This document shows, in pieces, positions 1 to 13,161 of a DNA stretch of 64,000 nucleotides. The stretch comes from Macrocystis pyrifera (taxonomy: Eukaryota; Sar; Phaeophyceae; Laminariales; Laminariaceae). Under the pieces are notes generated by a model. The model made no database searches and was not told where the DNA came from. It was given only the letters and a program-made list of their open reading frames with translations. The translations under genes were made by a program, and so were the position numbers. The stretch lies in contig JASSKH010000019.1 in the NCBI GenBank assembly GCA_031763025.1, positions 11,034,009 to 11,098,008 on the forward strand, read 5' to 3'. Every line of letters starts with the position of its first letter. Positions within the stretch are counted from its first letter, which is position 1.

Positions 1-400
1 GAGGGAGATTCAAAGGCGAACGGGTGTAGGGTGAGTGTTGGAGACACTTCACACCCATTTCCATTTATTGTCGGCATGATCAAAGTGAGCATAGGGCCTC
101 CTTCATTCTCAACACAAATACAATTCATGCTGGGTTGCGCTCACGATGTTTTTTGTGACCTACACCAACGCGGATAGCATACCGTCTCATTGTCGGCCGC
201 TTGCTACAGTTAACATACCTATAAAATTTTAGACCCCTGTTGGTAGGAGTCCTATACGTCTCCTAACAACCGAGTTTGGGGCAAATTGTAACCTGAGCAA
301 AACACGCAATCCCTTGGCGACTTTTCATGCAAGGAATGACCCAGCAATACGCCCAGGAAAATTCAAAAAGGTTATTAGCTCATCCATTTAAGAGCACCGG

Positions 401-468
401 CAGTGAGACTTGGCTGGGCTCGAACCTTCTACGGCAACACCGGACGGGAGTAACTAAACCATTCGGAG
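401..468 (-). repeat. tRNA-like (SINE-head-like) sequence
   Basis: Read on the minus strand, this segment has a near A-box (ATGGTTTAGTTAC) followed about 40 nt later by a perfect pol III B-box (GGTTCGAGCCC). The stems do not form a full cloverleaf, so it looks like a decayed tRNA or the head of a tRNA-derived SINE rather than a working tRNA. It resembles the element at 50761-50840. It lies downstream of the last visible exon of the alkaline phosphatase, probably in an intron. Confidence 0.35.
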
Positions 469-670
469 GCTTTTTCTTGTGAGCGCTCTATGTGGCACCC
501 ACAAACCGGCTTCGACAATAACTTGTATTTAAGCCCAACACATAATCTAGAATCACGCATGGCGTTTGCGGTGTGGGGCCGACACTATCACTTGGTGACG
601 TACATACTTACGCCCGTGCCGGTTCGTAGTTTTACGTGAAACGTATCTCGTAGAGGGCAGACGAACTCAC

Positions 671-3600
671 GTGCGGTGCAGGTTTCCTGCGTGGTTGGCG
701 TGGTCTACTCGGCCTGCCTCAACCAAGAGGTAGTAGCCTTCCGGGTTGCCGGAGAGAAACTCTATGGCAGCTTTAGTCATCTCTAAGATGGACGGCTCGT
801 CGCTTTCGTCGCCCTCGGACAGGCGGTCATGGTCATAGCTCAGGTGACTAGAAGCAAACAAGCCAAGAACCTTGCCATCGCTAGGCCGTGGAGCAATCAG
901 AGACGGACGCCGTTGCGGGACGTTCGGGGTAGGCTCAAATCGTTACGAACGCCGCAGGAGAATAGCTGAGTTCATGGCGAAAAAGTGTATTCCCATTCAT
1001 CGATGTCAACTACGAAACAATTTGTTTCAAGAGCCCGTTCTGTTTGTATTCTTCCGCTGTGTCGTCGGCAGTGAAACCACCGGGGCATTTCGTCAACGAC
1101 GGTTCGTTCGAACGCAACAACCAAGTGATGTCAATTTCCAACATCAAAGCAACAGTTGAGGAAGAAGCAGAAGTTAACTTCAAGCAAAGCCGAGAGTTTC
1201 CTACTACGTACACAGTTTGAATTCGCCAGACTATAGTCTACCTGTTACGTTGGTTAGCTGTGTCCCGCTCAATACTACGTAGTTAGACGTGATGATTTCA
1301 CGCGTTCTTGATAATGCGCTAACAAATATGACAGAGTCTTTCATGTGTTTTTTTTCATTTAGTGCGAGAGATATTACTGAGTAAAAAGATAAAAAAAAAT
1401 ACAAAACAACGCCACCTTGTATAAGCTATCGCTTACCAAGAAGCCTGCAAGTGAAGGAGACGTTATAACAGGGACCTGAAACATCTGCTAACCGTCTAAT
1501 CCTTTCCAGCATGGGGTCTATCTGGGAGAAAATCGAAAAACGGAAGCTGATGTAAGGCACCTCTCTTTGAACTCGATGCACGAGTGGCCCTTGGCAAAGT
1601 TTTCTAGGTACAGTCACTCACATGTTGGAGAAGTCGATGTCCAGGAATTCTTGTTTTGTCTGAGCAATCGTTACTCCAGCGTCGGCAGCCTCACCGATGA
1701 GGTCGCGTCCATCCATACGGTTCCCCCTCACACCCAGTAGATCCACCTCCGATTCGTTGTAGAAATTGGCCTTACCGCCGCCAGCGGCGAAGTCGACCAG
1801 GTTACCCTCTCCCGTCATGGAAACGATGAGCTGTCGTCCAAACGATTGCGCAGGCGTCGCGTAAACCCACGTCTTGAATATGTGTTTTTTTCAATTCAAT
1901 TGTCCTTTTTTTTTTCCGCGTACCCTTGTCTCCTGTCGCTCAGCAACCGATAGTGAAATAATCACGCCCACGAGTAAACTATGCGAACGCTGCAATAGCT
2001 TACGCCCGGCGGGCGGGGGGGGGGGGGGGGGGGGGGGACCGTACTCATTTGTTGCTTGCCTTAGTCATCTGACCATTGACCACGCATCCCTTTCGAGACG
2101 GAGCCCGGGGGGGGGGGGGGGTTCCTTCTGTGATTGCGTGACGGTCGAATAAGTATATACCGTCCGCGAAATATAGCAAGGCAAAGCGTTGATCCTGAAT
2201 CGTCGCCATCGGGCATGCCGCTGGCAATATACAAATCATGAGTCCTGGTGCCTCACCTGTTGTGCGATGTCCACCTGCTCTATACATCCTTGGGGTACCT
2301 CTGACTCATAGTTTCGGTCCACGCTATGCGCATATATATTGGATGGTGTAGCATGAGTGATGCGAGCGGTGGAGACCACGCCTACCTTCTTGTTCATCTC
2401 CTTGGCCTGTGACCACGAGTGGGAAAACATAGACGGGTTGTCAATCAAATGGTTCGTTAGATGTGCCTTCACCGAAGCGTTTTGCCTCGGCTGGATCGTG
2501 CTTTGCTTGCATAGAACGCACTCAAGGGGGGACATGGTCGTTGCTCTTCGTTTGCTACTCGAGCCGAAACTGAGCTCTTCTAACGTTGTGTTGGAGATTC
2601 TCATTAGAAGACTAGCTTACAAGTGCGTGTTGTCGTCCCGTCAAATTAGCAGGTTATTGTCGACCCAGATACACCTTATAACAGAAAAACTACGGGCTAG
2701 TAGTCACGACCGCGGCGGCTGCCTCACAGTTTGCAAACATACCCTTCGGAGCACTTTCGCGTCTTGTGCAGTGTTTTACTCCTATAGATGGTTTTACACT
2801 CGCTGTCACTAAGTGCGAAGGGGTAATGATAAATATAACGGTATCAGCGCATGGATATCCCAGACATACGTCTCCTTACGATCGCCTAACGCGAGGAGGC
2901 CAAATGAAACTCACACAATATTGGGTCATGGGTACATTTTTAGCAACCCATACCTCAAAGGAAAACCTGCCCCAGTGGCCTTCACAGTAACACAGTATCG
3001 TCATTGGACACGGCCGGACAGTGTCCATTCGAGAACGTGAGCAGAAATTAGCAACGCCCGGTCGCTCCCTCCCGCGATATGGTTTTGCCCGCACCAAGCC
3101 GTCTGTGTATGGTCCGCGATATCTTGCGACCATCAGGTGACCGAATACTGTTCTATCAGCTAGAGCCGCCAGTCAAGCATACATCATCATGTGTCCTTTC
3201 AAGCACCAAACACCAACCTACACCAGGGGTGAGAGGGTGGAATCAAGCTGATAATACATACTTATGGTAGCCACTAGGAAGTTCAACCCGGCACGGTTGG
3301 GGCAAGCAAAGTCAGACCGCATACACTCAGTCGCAGCTATAAACACATGTGCGCAGCCTAAGGTATTTACAATTCCAGTATGAAAACCCGGGATCACTGA
3401 AGGAACAACCACGTACCTTCTCGGCGAGGAGAGGAAGCTCGTTGCCAGGAAGAGTAGAACAGATACCTCGGCTGACCCTGTCCGAAACACCGATGACACC
3501 CTGTCCGTGAAAAAAGAAATTATGTGAAGGGCACCGAGTATACCCGTGGCGTCTGCATGATTTCTTCACTCATCCAGTCATTAGTTTACAACTTGTTTCA

Positions 3601-5707
3601 GTTCGTCGGGCGGAACACGGCGGGCCCGATCATGAGGTGGGCCATTTCTACACGTGCATCAATTTGATCTAGGGGCTGGCGCAGTGGTCGGATCCGCGCA
3701 TGTTAGGGGTCATCGAGTTACGTTCGCAAGCAATGTATAATTAAGCGCCTCATCGTCAACGCTACACAGCGTCTCAATTCGTGCACTTTTCAGCCTTCCG
3801 AGGTCCGTCTGACTTGTACCTGCATAAACCGGACGGGCAACCTTAACTTGTGTTAGAAAGCGAAATTCACCAACATTGGCAATGTAGTTTTTGCTCGGTC
3901 GCTCTATACACAGTATACGTATGTTATCAACGTCACGAATATCGTCCAAAGTTCAACCAAGTACTTTTAATGGCATTTCGTCTTCTAGCCCGAGCAGTTA
4001 TACAACGCTAACTGCAATCACTTTACGACACCTGCGATGCTTGCGCGGGAAGCTACGGTGTGGGAGGCGTAGTACTCACCGACTTTGTCTTGTATCCGGT
4101 ATTCATGGCCGTGGCTGTACCGGCTGAGTCGGGGGTCTGCGCGTTCGTGTTGTACGTCTTAACGATGCCAGTCCATGGCATCCTGTTCGACGTCGACGGC
4201 AATAACATGTCAATCGTGAGAAAGAGTACGTCGCGGGGGAAAAGCGACCTCTTGTTGCTGTGACCATAGCTGCTACCGCAGAAGCTGGTACACTTGGTTC
4301 TAGCCGTTTCTTACAACTATCAGGGATACAGTAGTAATTTGCGGCACAAATAATTCTAGCGGAGAAACTCGCTCTCATTAGATTCAAGGCGAGCACGTTA
4401 GTGTTCATCCAGAGCTGGCACACTTGCTTCTGGCCTCTGCCCCCCCCCCCACAAATCCATATGTGAATATGTTGCACGCCTTGTTCCTTAACTGCATTAA
4501 TAATCCCGGCAGCAAGGAATTTGATCCTTGCGCGAGCTGGTAATGGAATGGTGGATACATCATACCGTCCTCATCGGTTGTAACAGGAAATGAAATAATG
4601 AAAATAACCCAAACAGTTGCATGACGTCACCGGCCATCCCTCCACGAATGCCAGACACAAATCAAAATTTGTGAGCATCACCAATGTGCGTGACGTGTTG
4701 TTCGTGTCAACTGGTATCGTGATTGTTCTCTACACAAGTGATTATTGCTTGTGGCATGACGTCTACATACGTACAAGCACAGCACGTACGCCATCGAACA
4801 CAACACAGCTTGCACATTCTTGGCAGCTATGGAACATGTGCGTTTTTGCAAAAGGACTACTAAACATAATTCTACTATGACCTGCGTTTCACTAATCACC
4901 GCGAACATAAAACTACTGTAGGTGCTTCTGCAGGTTACCTTGCCACGAATACAGACAAAAAATAGGGAGAAAATACGGCTGGTGCTTGTTTCTGATTAAT
5001 CGTAGCCCCGGAGGTAGTCGACGCTATGACGTGTCAGGTAAAATCTCGATTGAGGACGGCAAGACTGGGGATATATCGCCAATACCACGCCAACTGGTGA
5101 AGAATTCCCTCGAAGGGAAGCTGGTGAAGATTAGTCCCTCAACGGTGAGCTGGTAAAAATGTACGTTAATGTTTTCTCCGCAGCTCAAGACTACTCGTGC
5201 AGCTCATGTACATGGTTATTCTGAAATATTCAACGCTGTAATTCGTCGAAACCAGCTCAGGGTGGTTTCTGCTCTTCCAAAACAGCTGCGAACATAACTT
5301 GCACTGTTCGAGATAATCGCAAGCAGCTACGCAGATGACGTGACCCGTACAGTGACGTATGACGTGACGCCTTCACGGCTGCACTTCTGTTTAGGGGCCA
5401 AACATTTAGAACTTTTACTTCGACATATGATTGTGTACAGCACAGTATAATGATGTATGACACGACCGGTCTACCGTGGTGTTGTTGGTAGCGCTACTGA
5501 ACGCACGCATGTATGTATCGCAACCTCACTTTTCGTGCGAGAGTTCGAATTCATCGCCGTAGCCGCCCTGCACCTGGCCCTGGTACAAACGGGAGCCGTA
5601 GTTGGTGTTGACGCCGTTGCCGTCTGCGACGAAGAGTATCACATTGCGGGCCTTGCTAGTGTTGACCTGCCTGAACTGCCGCTTAATTTTCCTGATCCGT
5701 TGTTTGC
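671..5707 (-). CDS. Alkaline phosphatase, PhoA family (six internal exons, both ends missing)
   Basis: This encodes a metal-dependent phosphomonoesterase of the PhoA alkaline phosphatase family (PF00245), normally secreted or periplasmic and used to obtain phosphate. Exons in transcription order are 5530-5707, 4080-4182, 3417-3500, 2257-2406, 1622-1830 and 671-880. All have GT donors and AG acceptors, and all five joins agree in phase. Together they give about 311 codons. Visible motifs are NVILFVADGNG (metal-binding Asp), TPDSAGTATA (nucleophile Ser), THATP (His/Thr of the second metal site) and EAGRVDHANHAG (Glu, Asp and His ligands). The N-terminus with any signal peptide lies upstream of 5707 and was not found. 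The C-terminus, which should carry the last Asp-His pair and the final His ligand, should lie beyond the left edge. All expected residues in the visible part are present, so the gene appears intact. Only the 5' limit of the first exon (acceptor at 5707/5708) is uncertain. Confidence 0.9.
2015..2121. repeat. Two poly-G tracts inside an alkaline phosphatase intron
   Basis: A run of 23 G (2015-2037) and a run of 15 G (2107-2121) lie in the intron between the exons 1622-1830 and 2257-2406. On the coding strand they are C tracts. They may be assembly-sensitive, so their lengths should be treated with care. Confidence 0.8.
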
Positions 5708-6562
5708 CTTCCGTGGGCCAGTCACGCTACAGCAAGCAGAGATTCGCACAAAGGACAGGGGTACACAGGGCCGATATTTACGACACGCAGCAAGTGTAAA
5801 AATATATTTGCCACCTTTGAATTTGATTTTTTTGTCGAGTCTTAGAACAGCAAAACAATGTATCGTATGTATCGAACAGAGACTCTAAAACCCACTTCGT
5901 TGGCCGTCGTAGAAAACAAACACGTCCTAAACAACGTTGCTCCAAATACGGGTATTTTATGTATTGTAAATTTTATATATATACGGAAGCATCACTGCAG
6001 CTGTGAGATGGAGGACTCGCCGAAGCACAATTTTGTTGAAAGCCGAAGTGTCAACGGTTTGGCCTTGTGGCATTTTGCTTAATTCACGTTCTGTTAATAA
6101 CGACTTAAACGAGTGCATTGTCAGTGGGTGGACACCATAACCTTATCGCAAGTCCATCCGCCAGGCTACAGAAAAGGTAGCCGTTTTGAAAGCACAACCA
6201 AAACTGAATTCGAAGTGGCGAAAATTCGGAATGTTTTTTAGCAATTGAAAAGCCGCTTTCGAAACAACACATTGTTATCGGAACACAATTGATATTGATT
6301 GGTATACCGATACGAAATTTGATTCGGACCGGTTTTAGGATCGTATTCGCCTGGCGAATAAAATTATGTAAGGAGGTAACGTGGTTGGCTGTATATCTCT
6401 TATAATCTGTAAGGAACAATGCTAAGCAACAATGATGGAGAACGCCGCTCATCAAATGCACTGAAATTGGAGTATTATTGTAGATTCGTATGTCGGATCA
6501 TAGGTTGAGCGGCAGCAAGCGGGGTTTTGAGTTCTCTTGGCAAGGAGTGACGCTTTTAAAGC
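5708..6562. other. No gene recognised; expected upstream part of the alkaline phosphatase
   Basis: The missing first exon or exons of the alkaline phosphatase should lie in or beyond this stretch. I looked for a minus-strand exon ending in Asp plus the first base of Gly before a GT donor and found none I could defend. The rest is AT-rich and shows no clear repeat. Confidence 0.4.
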
Positions 6563-6896
6563 CAGTAGTGGACAAACCTTGATAGTAGATCTTCCTGGGG
6601 TAGATAATTAGGCCCTCTGATTGGCTAGGGGTATGTTTTACGCGGCTTAGTCAACTTTCGAGCCTTTCCCAGCCGCAGCATCCAGAGTAATTCCGAGTCA
6701 ACCTAGAGTCTTCCCATGCTCAGCATCCACGCCGGCCGAGCCAACCTAGAGTCTTAACAAGCACAGCATCCCAGCACTGACCACTGGCATAGGGTTCGAG
6801 TTCGGGTTAGGCTTAGGGTTAGGGTCGGAGGGTCGGCTTCAGTCGTCCAACACAAAACCCCCATAAAGATCTACTATCAAGGTCTGTCCACCCCTC
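6563..6896. mobile_element. hAT-like MITE with TIRs and 8-bp target duplication
   Basis: The left end CAGTAGTGGACAAACC and the right end (reverse complement GAGGGGTGGACAGACC) are inverted repeats. The match continues inward over about 33 bp through CTTGATAGTAGATCTT. The flanks TTTAAAGC (6555-6562) and TTTAAAGT (6897-6904) agree at 7 of 8 bases, as expected for an 8-bp target site duplication. The CAG-type terminus and 8-bp duplication fit the hAT superfamily. At 334 bp without an ORF it is non-autonomous. Inside are about three degenerate copies of a roughly 50-bp motif containing CAACCTAGAGTCTT and CAGCATCC, and a short TTAGGG-rich run near 6800-6825. Confidence 0.7.
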
Positions 6897-9800
6897 TTTA
6901 AAGTTGAAATACAATATACTCTAAGTCGACCACACTTCATTTGCAAATCCGAAATTGAACAGTACGACGTGGAGAGTTTTCTTTCTCCTAATCAGAGCTT
7001 GCAGCTTGGAGGGAGATTGGAGACTTGGAGACTGGAGGTCTAGGCAACCTCACTCCAACAGGCCTGCTAGCAACCGTAGAGACCGTTCGAGTCAGTGACA
7101 CTTATCATACTTATCTATGGTGTACCTAGCAAATACAAACACCTCAACAGAAGTTGAGTACAGATCAGTAACGCAGTCAGTCCTACTTCTGAACGGTATA
7201 GTCGAAAACTATTTTTGCAGGACTAACTTCATCTGATACTATTCCAGAAAAACACCAGTCAACAATCCCAGGGAATATATATCGGTTGGGCTCGAACGTC
7301 GATGTTATGGCAACAAAGAAATACTTGAGAATTGTCGGGCGATCAAACGAGAGACATTCCCGGAAACACGGAAAACAAAACGCCATTAGCATACCTCGGT
7401 CTGGGCATTGCAGATGGCCAGCGTAGCAGCAACGGCTAGATATGTCTTCATAGTTGACCAGATACGCTTTGTACAGTGCTGGGCTTGAGTTCATGAGAGC
7501 TGATGGAAGCTCTGTCCGCGCTGGGCCGAAAACCTCCGTGCGGTCTACCAGCGACGGTGAATTCCAAAACCAATGAAGGAATGATTCGTTCATACCATCC
7601 ATGTGGCTTCAAGAGTCGCAAATATCTGGCACTTCTAGCATAATACCCCGGTATATTTTTGTTCACTCCAGTACTCACTCCAACATATATTTGCGTCAAT
7701 GTTCGAGCTCGGCGACTTTACAACAAAGTGCCGTGGTCCTCGGTAGGCATCTTCCAGTTTCGTCGCTGATATACAGGGTCTTTGATTTTAGCGGTTGAAT
7801 GGCGCAGGATTCGTGTGTCTCGAAGTTTTTTATGTATGCTAGCTACTCGCCGGTAGACCTTCTAATATTGGGTTTGCGCTTTCAGCGAGACATTACAAGG
7901 TTGGTTTGGCCGGGGTTCGAAGCCCAAGCACTCAAAACGGGGGGTGACTACCACCTTGAATTTGGAGAGAGGTTATTGGCGACCCCACAGCACTGCCAGT
8001 CCGCATGGAAATTTGCAAACATTTTGAACATTATTAGTCGATCTGAACTGTTGTTCTCTTTGAGGACAAAGTCGTGCGAAGTATCATATGTATACCTGGA
8101 ATACCTATTCAGCAGTGGGTTCTGGCTGCTCTTTTATATCTATGTGGATGGTAAGATTGGAACAAAGGCGATGCAACGTTCAGGTGGTAAATATCATGTA
8201 GACGATTAATGACAACACGTGCTGTCGTGTAACACGTATGTGAAAACTCACGTCCCGATCTTACAAGGGCCCCGACTGCCTGTGGAGCGTTTTTCGTCAC
8301 CGGCATGTAGTCGCAGGGCATCCGCCTTAGGAAATCGCTTTTCATAGAGGCCAAAATATCCAAACTAATCGGAGCTTGGATCGTGCTTTCGGAATACGAA
8401 TGGATGATACGCGACGAATTATCAAAAGCTTCCTTACACGTGAGCGGAAGGAAATGACCGTGTCCTCAGTTGTGTGTTCATAGGTGATACGACAGTACAT
8501 AAGACCATGCGTCTTCTTGCAGACAACTTGATATCGCCAAGATCTCCGATTCCTTGTTGAACAAACCCTAGGCAGACCTCAACCCTGGGAAGTAACCGTG
8601 GACGTAGTTTTTCCAACCGTCGGGACCCACATATCAGGTGTCATCTTAATTAAAGCGTAGACAGGACTTTGCCAGACACCTGATCCATAATCACCAATTT
8701 CCAACAATATACTTGTACCTGTACGATGTGTGTGAGCAAAGGTAAAGGCGGACGTAGGCCCTGCCGGCAGCTTACTGTTTACCCTGGATCCGTTCGGCAA
8801 AGCTTCCAACCGGCTGGGACCAACTCGACATGGTCGTTCGGTTCCAGGTGGCATATGGTCACGCTGCCGGTATAGAGGGATATTTTCAAACGCACAGTTC
8901 AGGATGTTGGCACCCTGATCCCAAGGCAACTTCTTCCCAATCAGGGTGGAACGCTCCAAATTATACTTTGGTATGCGCTTAAGTGCTCCGAGGGTCCACC
9001 TTGAATCTCGATTCAATGTCGTAAAGTTTCGCTTCGAGCATTCGCAATTTTCCTGTTCTAGGTGGTTTTTGAATAGAGGTCGGGAGATTTGGTAAGCCTT
9101 GCCGATAGCCAGTTTCGTGTAGTTAGGGTTTTTGGTGGGTCCTGAGACCGATCAAGGATTGGGTCGGCAGTGGGAGTGAGCAGCAAGTGTGTAGATACGT
9201 AGATTTGTGGTGGAGCATAGCTTATACCTGTTCCATAACTCGCGTACAGAACGCCTAGCGTCCCCTCCCATGGGAGAAGGTTGGTGCAGAAGGGAATTAC
9301 TCCTTGTGGTATCCTTGAAGCTGCACGAAATCGTTTTATACCAATTGTCGTACTTGTAGCATACAACGGCGAACGTTCTCCAGACGAATATCAAACAAAT
9401 ACCAGTGTTTTCGATTGTCATCAAAGCTACCGCCAGTACTTAAGGGTACAACGCGTGAGATAGGTGCAGATGAAGAGTGCTCTCATCGCGCTCGATAGCT
9501 TGTACACGGCCTGACCTGTTCATAACAAACCGTTGTCGCTTCGTTTATTTAAACCATACAACCACCAGCCTTTCTGACCCTTGGGTTTAACCAATACGCC
9601 CCTGCGTCTACTGCTGCTGCAGAAGTCCTGCTGCTCGTGCCGCTACTAGCACCACTGCTGCTACCAATCCCTATTTTGCTACTTATGTTTCTCCTGACAA
9701 CAACACTACTGAGGACTGTTGCAATCGCTTGGCAGGTAAACTGCAGCCCTACTTCGAATACTACTACTACGGCTGCTGGTGCTGCTGTACACTTCTACGT

Positions 9801-12800
9801 CAAAATCTACCGTTAGGACTCGAGTTCTACCCGACATTATTGGGTTAGGATTGCCATGTGGTCAGCAGTTAGAAAATAGGTAATCATAATCGGTTGACAA
9901 CTCTTCGGTCACGATATGTTCGTCTCGATAATAACGACACCGAAAATAAAAGAGAACGAACCGACATGATACTGCATTGTTTCTATAGACGTTCACTCTG
10001 GTTCGTCAACAACTCAAGGCATCCTCATGCGCAACCATCGCGACCGAGGAAGCCAATTATACTGCACAGTTGGGTTTTTTCCCAAACTTTCCGCTTCCGA
10101 GCCCCTCGCTAACTCTTTCTAATATAGACTACGAGACGGCCAATAGAGAACGGCGACCTTACCGACCATGTATCGTCCGTGGCTTCTCGTGGATAACGAG
10201 GCAGATTGGATCCTATTCAACGAACCAAAAATTATTTCAGGTTTATGTTTTTGCTGAACAAGCCCCACGATCTTAAGATGGTGATGGGTGCCACAAAACA
10301 TCCAACGGCGTGACTATCAAGTGCAGCCCTAGAGAGACATACATCGGATGGAAATCGTCGGACAAGTTGCCGGGTTGGTCGTGATGCAGAGTTTATCTAT
10401 TCTTCTCGTCGCTTGCCCTACGCAGTAGCACAGTATCCAACACTGTACGAGTTGTACCAGCGGGTTTAAAGGCGATTCTCTCGCCCTAAAATTATTTTTC
10501 ACATACACAAAAGGAGCTCCCTTCCCGTCAACGTGTCGTGGCCCAGTCACCGTGGCGAAACAGGGCTCAGGGGTTAGTGCGGGACCGTACTTTCGTTTCG
10601 GTACTTGATAATGGTCGGGCACAGGTCTTGTAGTCGATCATGTGTAGCAATGGGGCTAAACCAGACACACACAGAGCCGGATAGATTACTTACGTTCGGT
10701 TTTTCAAGTGTTGCGGTGGTAAAATCCTTCGTTCTATGAAGAGACTGTCTAGCCAACGACTAATAAAGCGGTATCCGCCTTCTCTGCCAAGACGCTTCTA
10801 CTGTACCATATTGCGCCGTCCGCCTGGTTGGGCGCGGTGGCATGACTTGCCTCGTTTCTTTGTAGATTTTTGGTGCAAAAAAATCCCGATGTTTATATGC
10901 ACACAATAAACTTCAGTATTCGTTTACTATCTATACAAGATACCTGGTATGCCGTACAATACGATAAATAGGGGAAAGCAATTGTTTCGACTTTCAGATT
11001 TTTCCAACGTCTTCGGTGTTATTGTTGTGTCCAAATCCACTTTGACCCGAAGGTGGATAAACTTTGTGGAGGTGGAAGATCCCTGCTTAAAATCCGAATT
11101 ACTACTTTCCCCCGTCGAATAAGACGACTATCCGCGAAAACAATCTGAGAAGGATGTGAAACGACGTAAGACAACCGTCAACTCTCGAACCGACGCATGA
11201 CAGTACTCAAGTTGGCAAAAATGTACCACAGGCATTATTTATGCTACCCGTGACGGTGCCGTGCACCGGCGCCAGCAGCAGAGGTTTCAACATTTTTGAG
11301 TCCAAACATGTCGGTTACTGAAAGGTGCGCGCCTCCTCAGTCTAAGAGATACCCCATAATATTGGACCCTTACTGGTGCTAGGGCAGGGAGGCACAAAGC
11401 GTTACGTTCGTTTTTTTCAGCCGACGAGGACCACTCGGGCGAGTGACAACCATATTTCGTTGCAGCACTAAGTTGTTCAGCGCTTTTTGATTTCGCTGTA
11501 CGCGCCTTCATGGCGCTGTCTGTTACTCTGCGACTGCAACAAAAATACATTTCAGTTCTTCTTTTCAATTTTGAGTAAGGCGCAGACCCACTCTCCCGAG
11601 CGGCATTAATGCGCCGTGGTGAAACTGGAGATTTACCCCACATGGCACACAGCAATTTTTTACTATCAATTTTGAAACTAATAATGGCCAGTAACAAGAC
11701 TAGATACCTAGACGATAAGATGGCGCACAAGATTTCGGGAGCTCCTTCGGACAAGAAATATGAGAGCATTGCAGCCCTTTGAAAAAATATATCCGGTACT
11801 TTGTCAGTTGGAATACATAATATGTCTGGTACTATTTCGACCGTTCAGGACTGCCTACAAAACACAATTTGTTTCACAATTTTTTTCAGTTGCAATGTTC
11901 AGACCATATCCCTCGCGGCCGATTAGAGAGAGTTGATCATGGGCAGCCTTTTGCGCCAGGCGCCGAATCGATCTGACGTATTTTTCATCACGTAAAGGGC
12001 TCTTCACTAATAACTATCTCGCCACACCTCTGATACCCATAGACAATTTAAAAAAGTGCAAGTTCCTCAGGTTTCTGATACTGGTGGACTGCAGATTTTC
12101 GACAAAAATGCCGAACACTAGCAGGAGAACCTGTGTGGGCTTCTAGTCGACAGTCCTTAGCGTCCTACGTGGTCACAGCACAAAAAGATACCAAACAACA
12201 ATTCCGCAGTGATAAATCTTATTGCTGCTGGGCACTCTCGTTTCTTGATGCAAACATAAAAATGCCCGCAACCTCTTCCAACCCGAAATACATAACAACA
12301 ACTTCTGTCAGAGACCATAACGAACACTCTATACACTGGTGGGGAGATGGTCCGAGCATTAGAACCGGAGATATGCCGTGTTCGTTCAGGAATCGTGACA
12401 TGGCTTTTTTGAACCCAAGGTCGTATTGCTGCTGTAAAAAACACTATAACGTAGTTTTCAAAAGTCTTCAGTACTATCTTTTAATTGCTACAGAAGCTGC
12501 CCCTTAGCTTCCACGTTCACTCAAGAACGACTATTCGGTGACACATGCATAGCTCTTCGGGTGACGAGCCCCACATAAATGTAGGTGGTTCCCTCTACAC
12601 CGTGTTACGCATAGTCGATCATCGGTGCAAGTTTAAACGGTCAGCCATATAATAGATGGGGCGGTAGGCGATTAGGATCTGGGAAGTAAACGAAGTTCGC
12701 AGGGCCTTGGGTCCTGTTGGTAATCGAGGGGCCATGTAGAAAGCTAGTTGGACAACCTAGCCATATTATCGCATTTCGAATGTTCACGTCCGCACGTCCA

Positions 12801-12930
12801 AAAACAATGCGAACCAGACAAGATTTTGTTTGCTCGTTCATTCCCGTGTTTTAGATCCCATCTATAATCTTCGACGTTGTGTTCTCGCTCCCTTCAAGTC
12901 GTAACTCAGACCCGGATTTACTAACAGGCG
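6897..12930. other. Long stretch without a recognisable gene
   Basis: Only scattered short open frames occur here. The longest are minus-strand frames at 8579-9016 (145 codons) and 11287-11769 (160 codons). Neither shows a known motif, and both lengths are near what chance gives in a window this size. An isolated B-box-like string (GGGGTTCGAAGCCC) occurs near 7917. The only clear repeat is the trinucleotide tract near 9.6-9.8 kb. Confidence 0.4.
9605..9790. repeat. Degenerate CTG/CTA trinucleotide tract
   Basis: The segment is dominated by imperfect CTG, CTA and CTC triplets, for example CTACTGCTGCTGC and TACTACTACTACGG. It is the reverse-strand counterpart of the TAG/CAG tracts seen near 32 kb. 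No coding role is evident. Confidence 0.6.
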
Positions 12931-13012
12931 CTATTACGGGGACCATAGTAAATAGGTCCAAATCATTTTTGTGTGTACCGTAGGCCCTACTTACTATGGC
13001 CCCGCGTAATAG
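12931..13012. mobile_element. MITE of the CTATTACGGGG family (copy 1)
   Basis: This 82-bp element begins CTATTACGGGGACCATAGTAAATAGG and ends with the inverted form; the reverse complement of its right end starts CTATTACGCGGGGCCATAGTAAGTAGG. The terminal inverted repeats of about 27 bp take up most of the element. Two related elements occur at 15398-15508 and 24977-25094. No obvious target duplication is seen. Confidence 0.65.
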
Positions 13013-13161
13013 TCCCCTGTACGGTTCGTGCCTTGCGTTTCCATCACGATGAAACTTTAGCCCGTGCTTGCTTCGTCGACTCGTGTCGAATGGTACCCAC
13101 GATGCCAGGTGCTCTCAGCAGTCCATTCCGATATTATTATGTTGTTGAATATATACAATAA

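Noticed and set aside
5457-5888. 143-codon plus-strand frame
   Set aside because: It lies opposite the alkaline phosphatase exon with NVILFVADGNG, which is clearly the coding strand.
7905-7935. Isolated B-box-like GGGGTTCGAAGCCC
   Set aside because: No matching A-box at the right distance upstream, so not called as a tRNA-like element.
8579-9016. 145-codon minus-strand frame
   Set aside because: Composition is protein-like, but there is no recognisable domain and no supported neighbouring exon.
11287-11769. 160-codon minus-strand frame
   Set aside because: No motif, no splice context, and a length that chance can produce in 64 kb of six-frame sequence.
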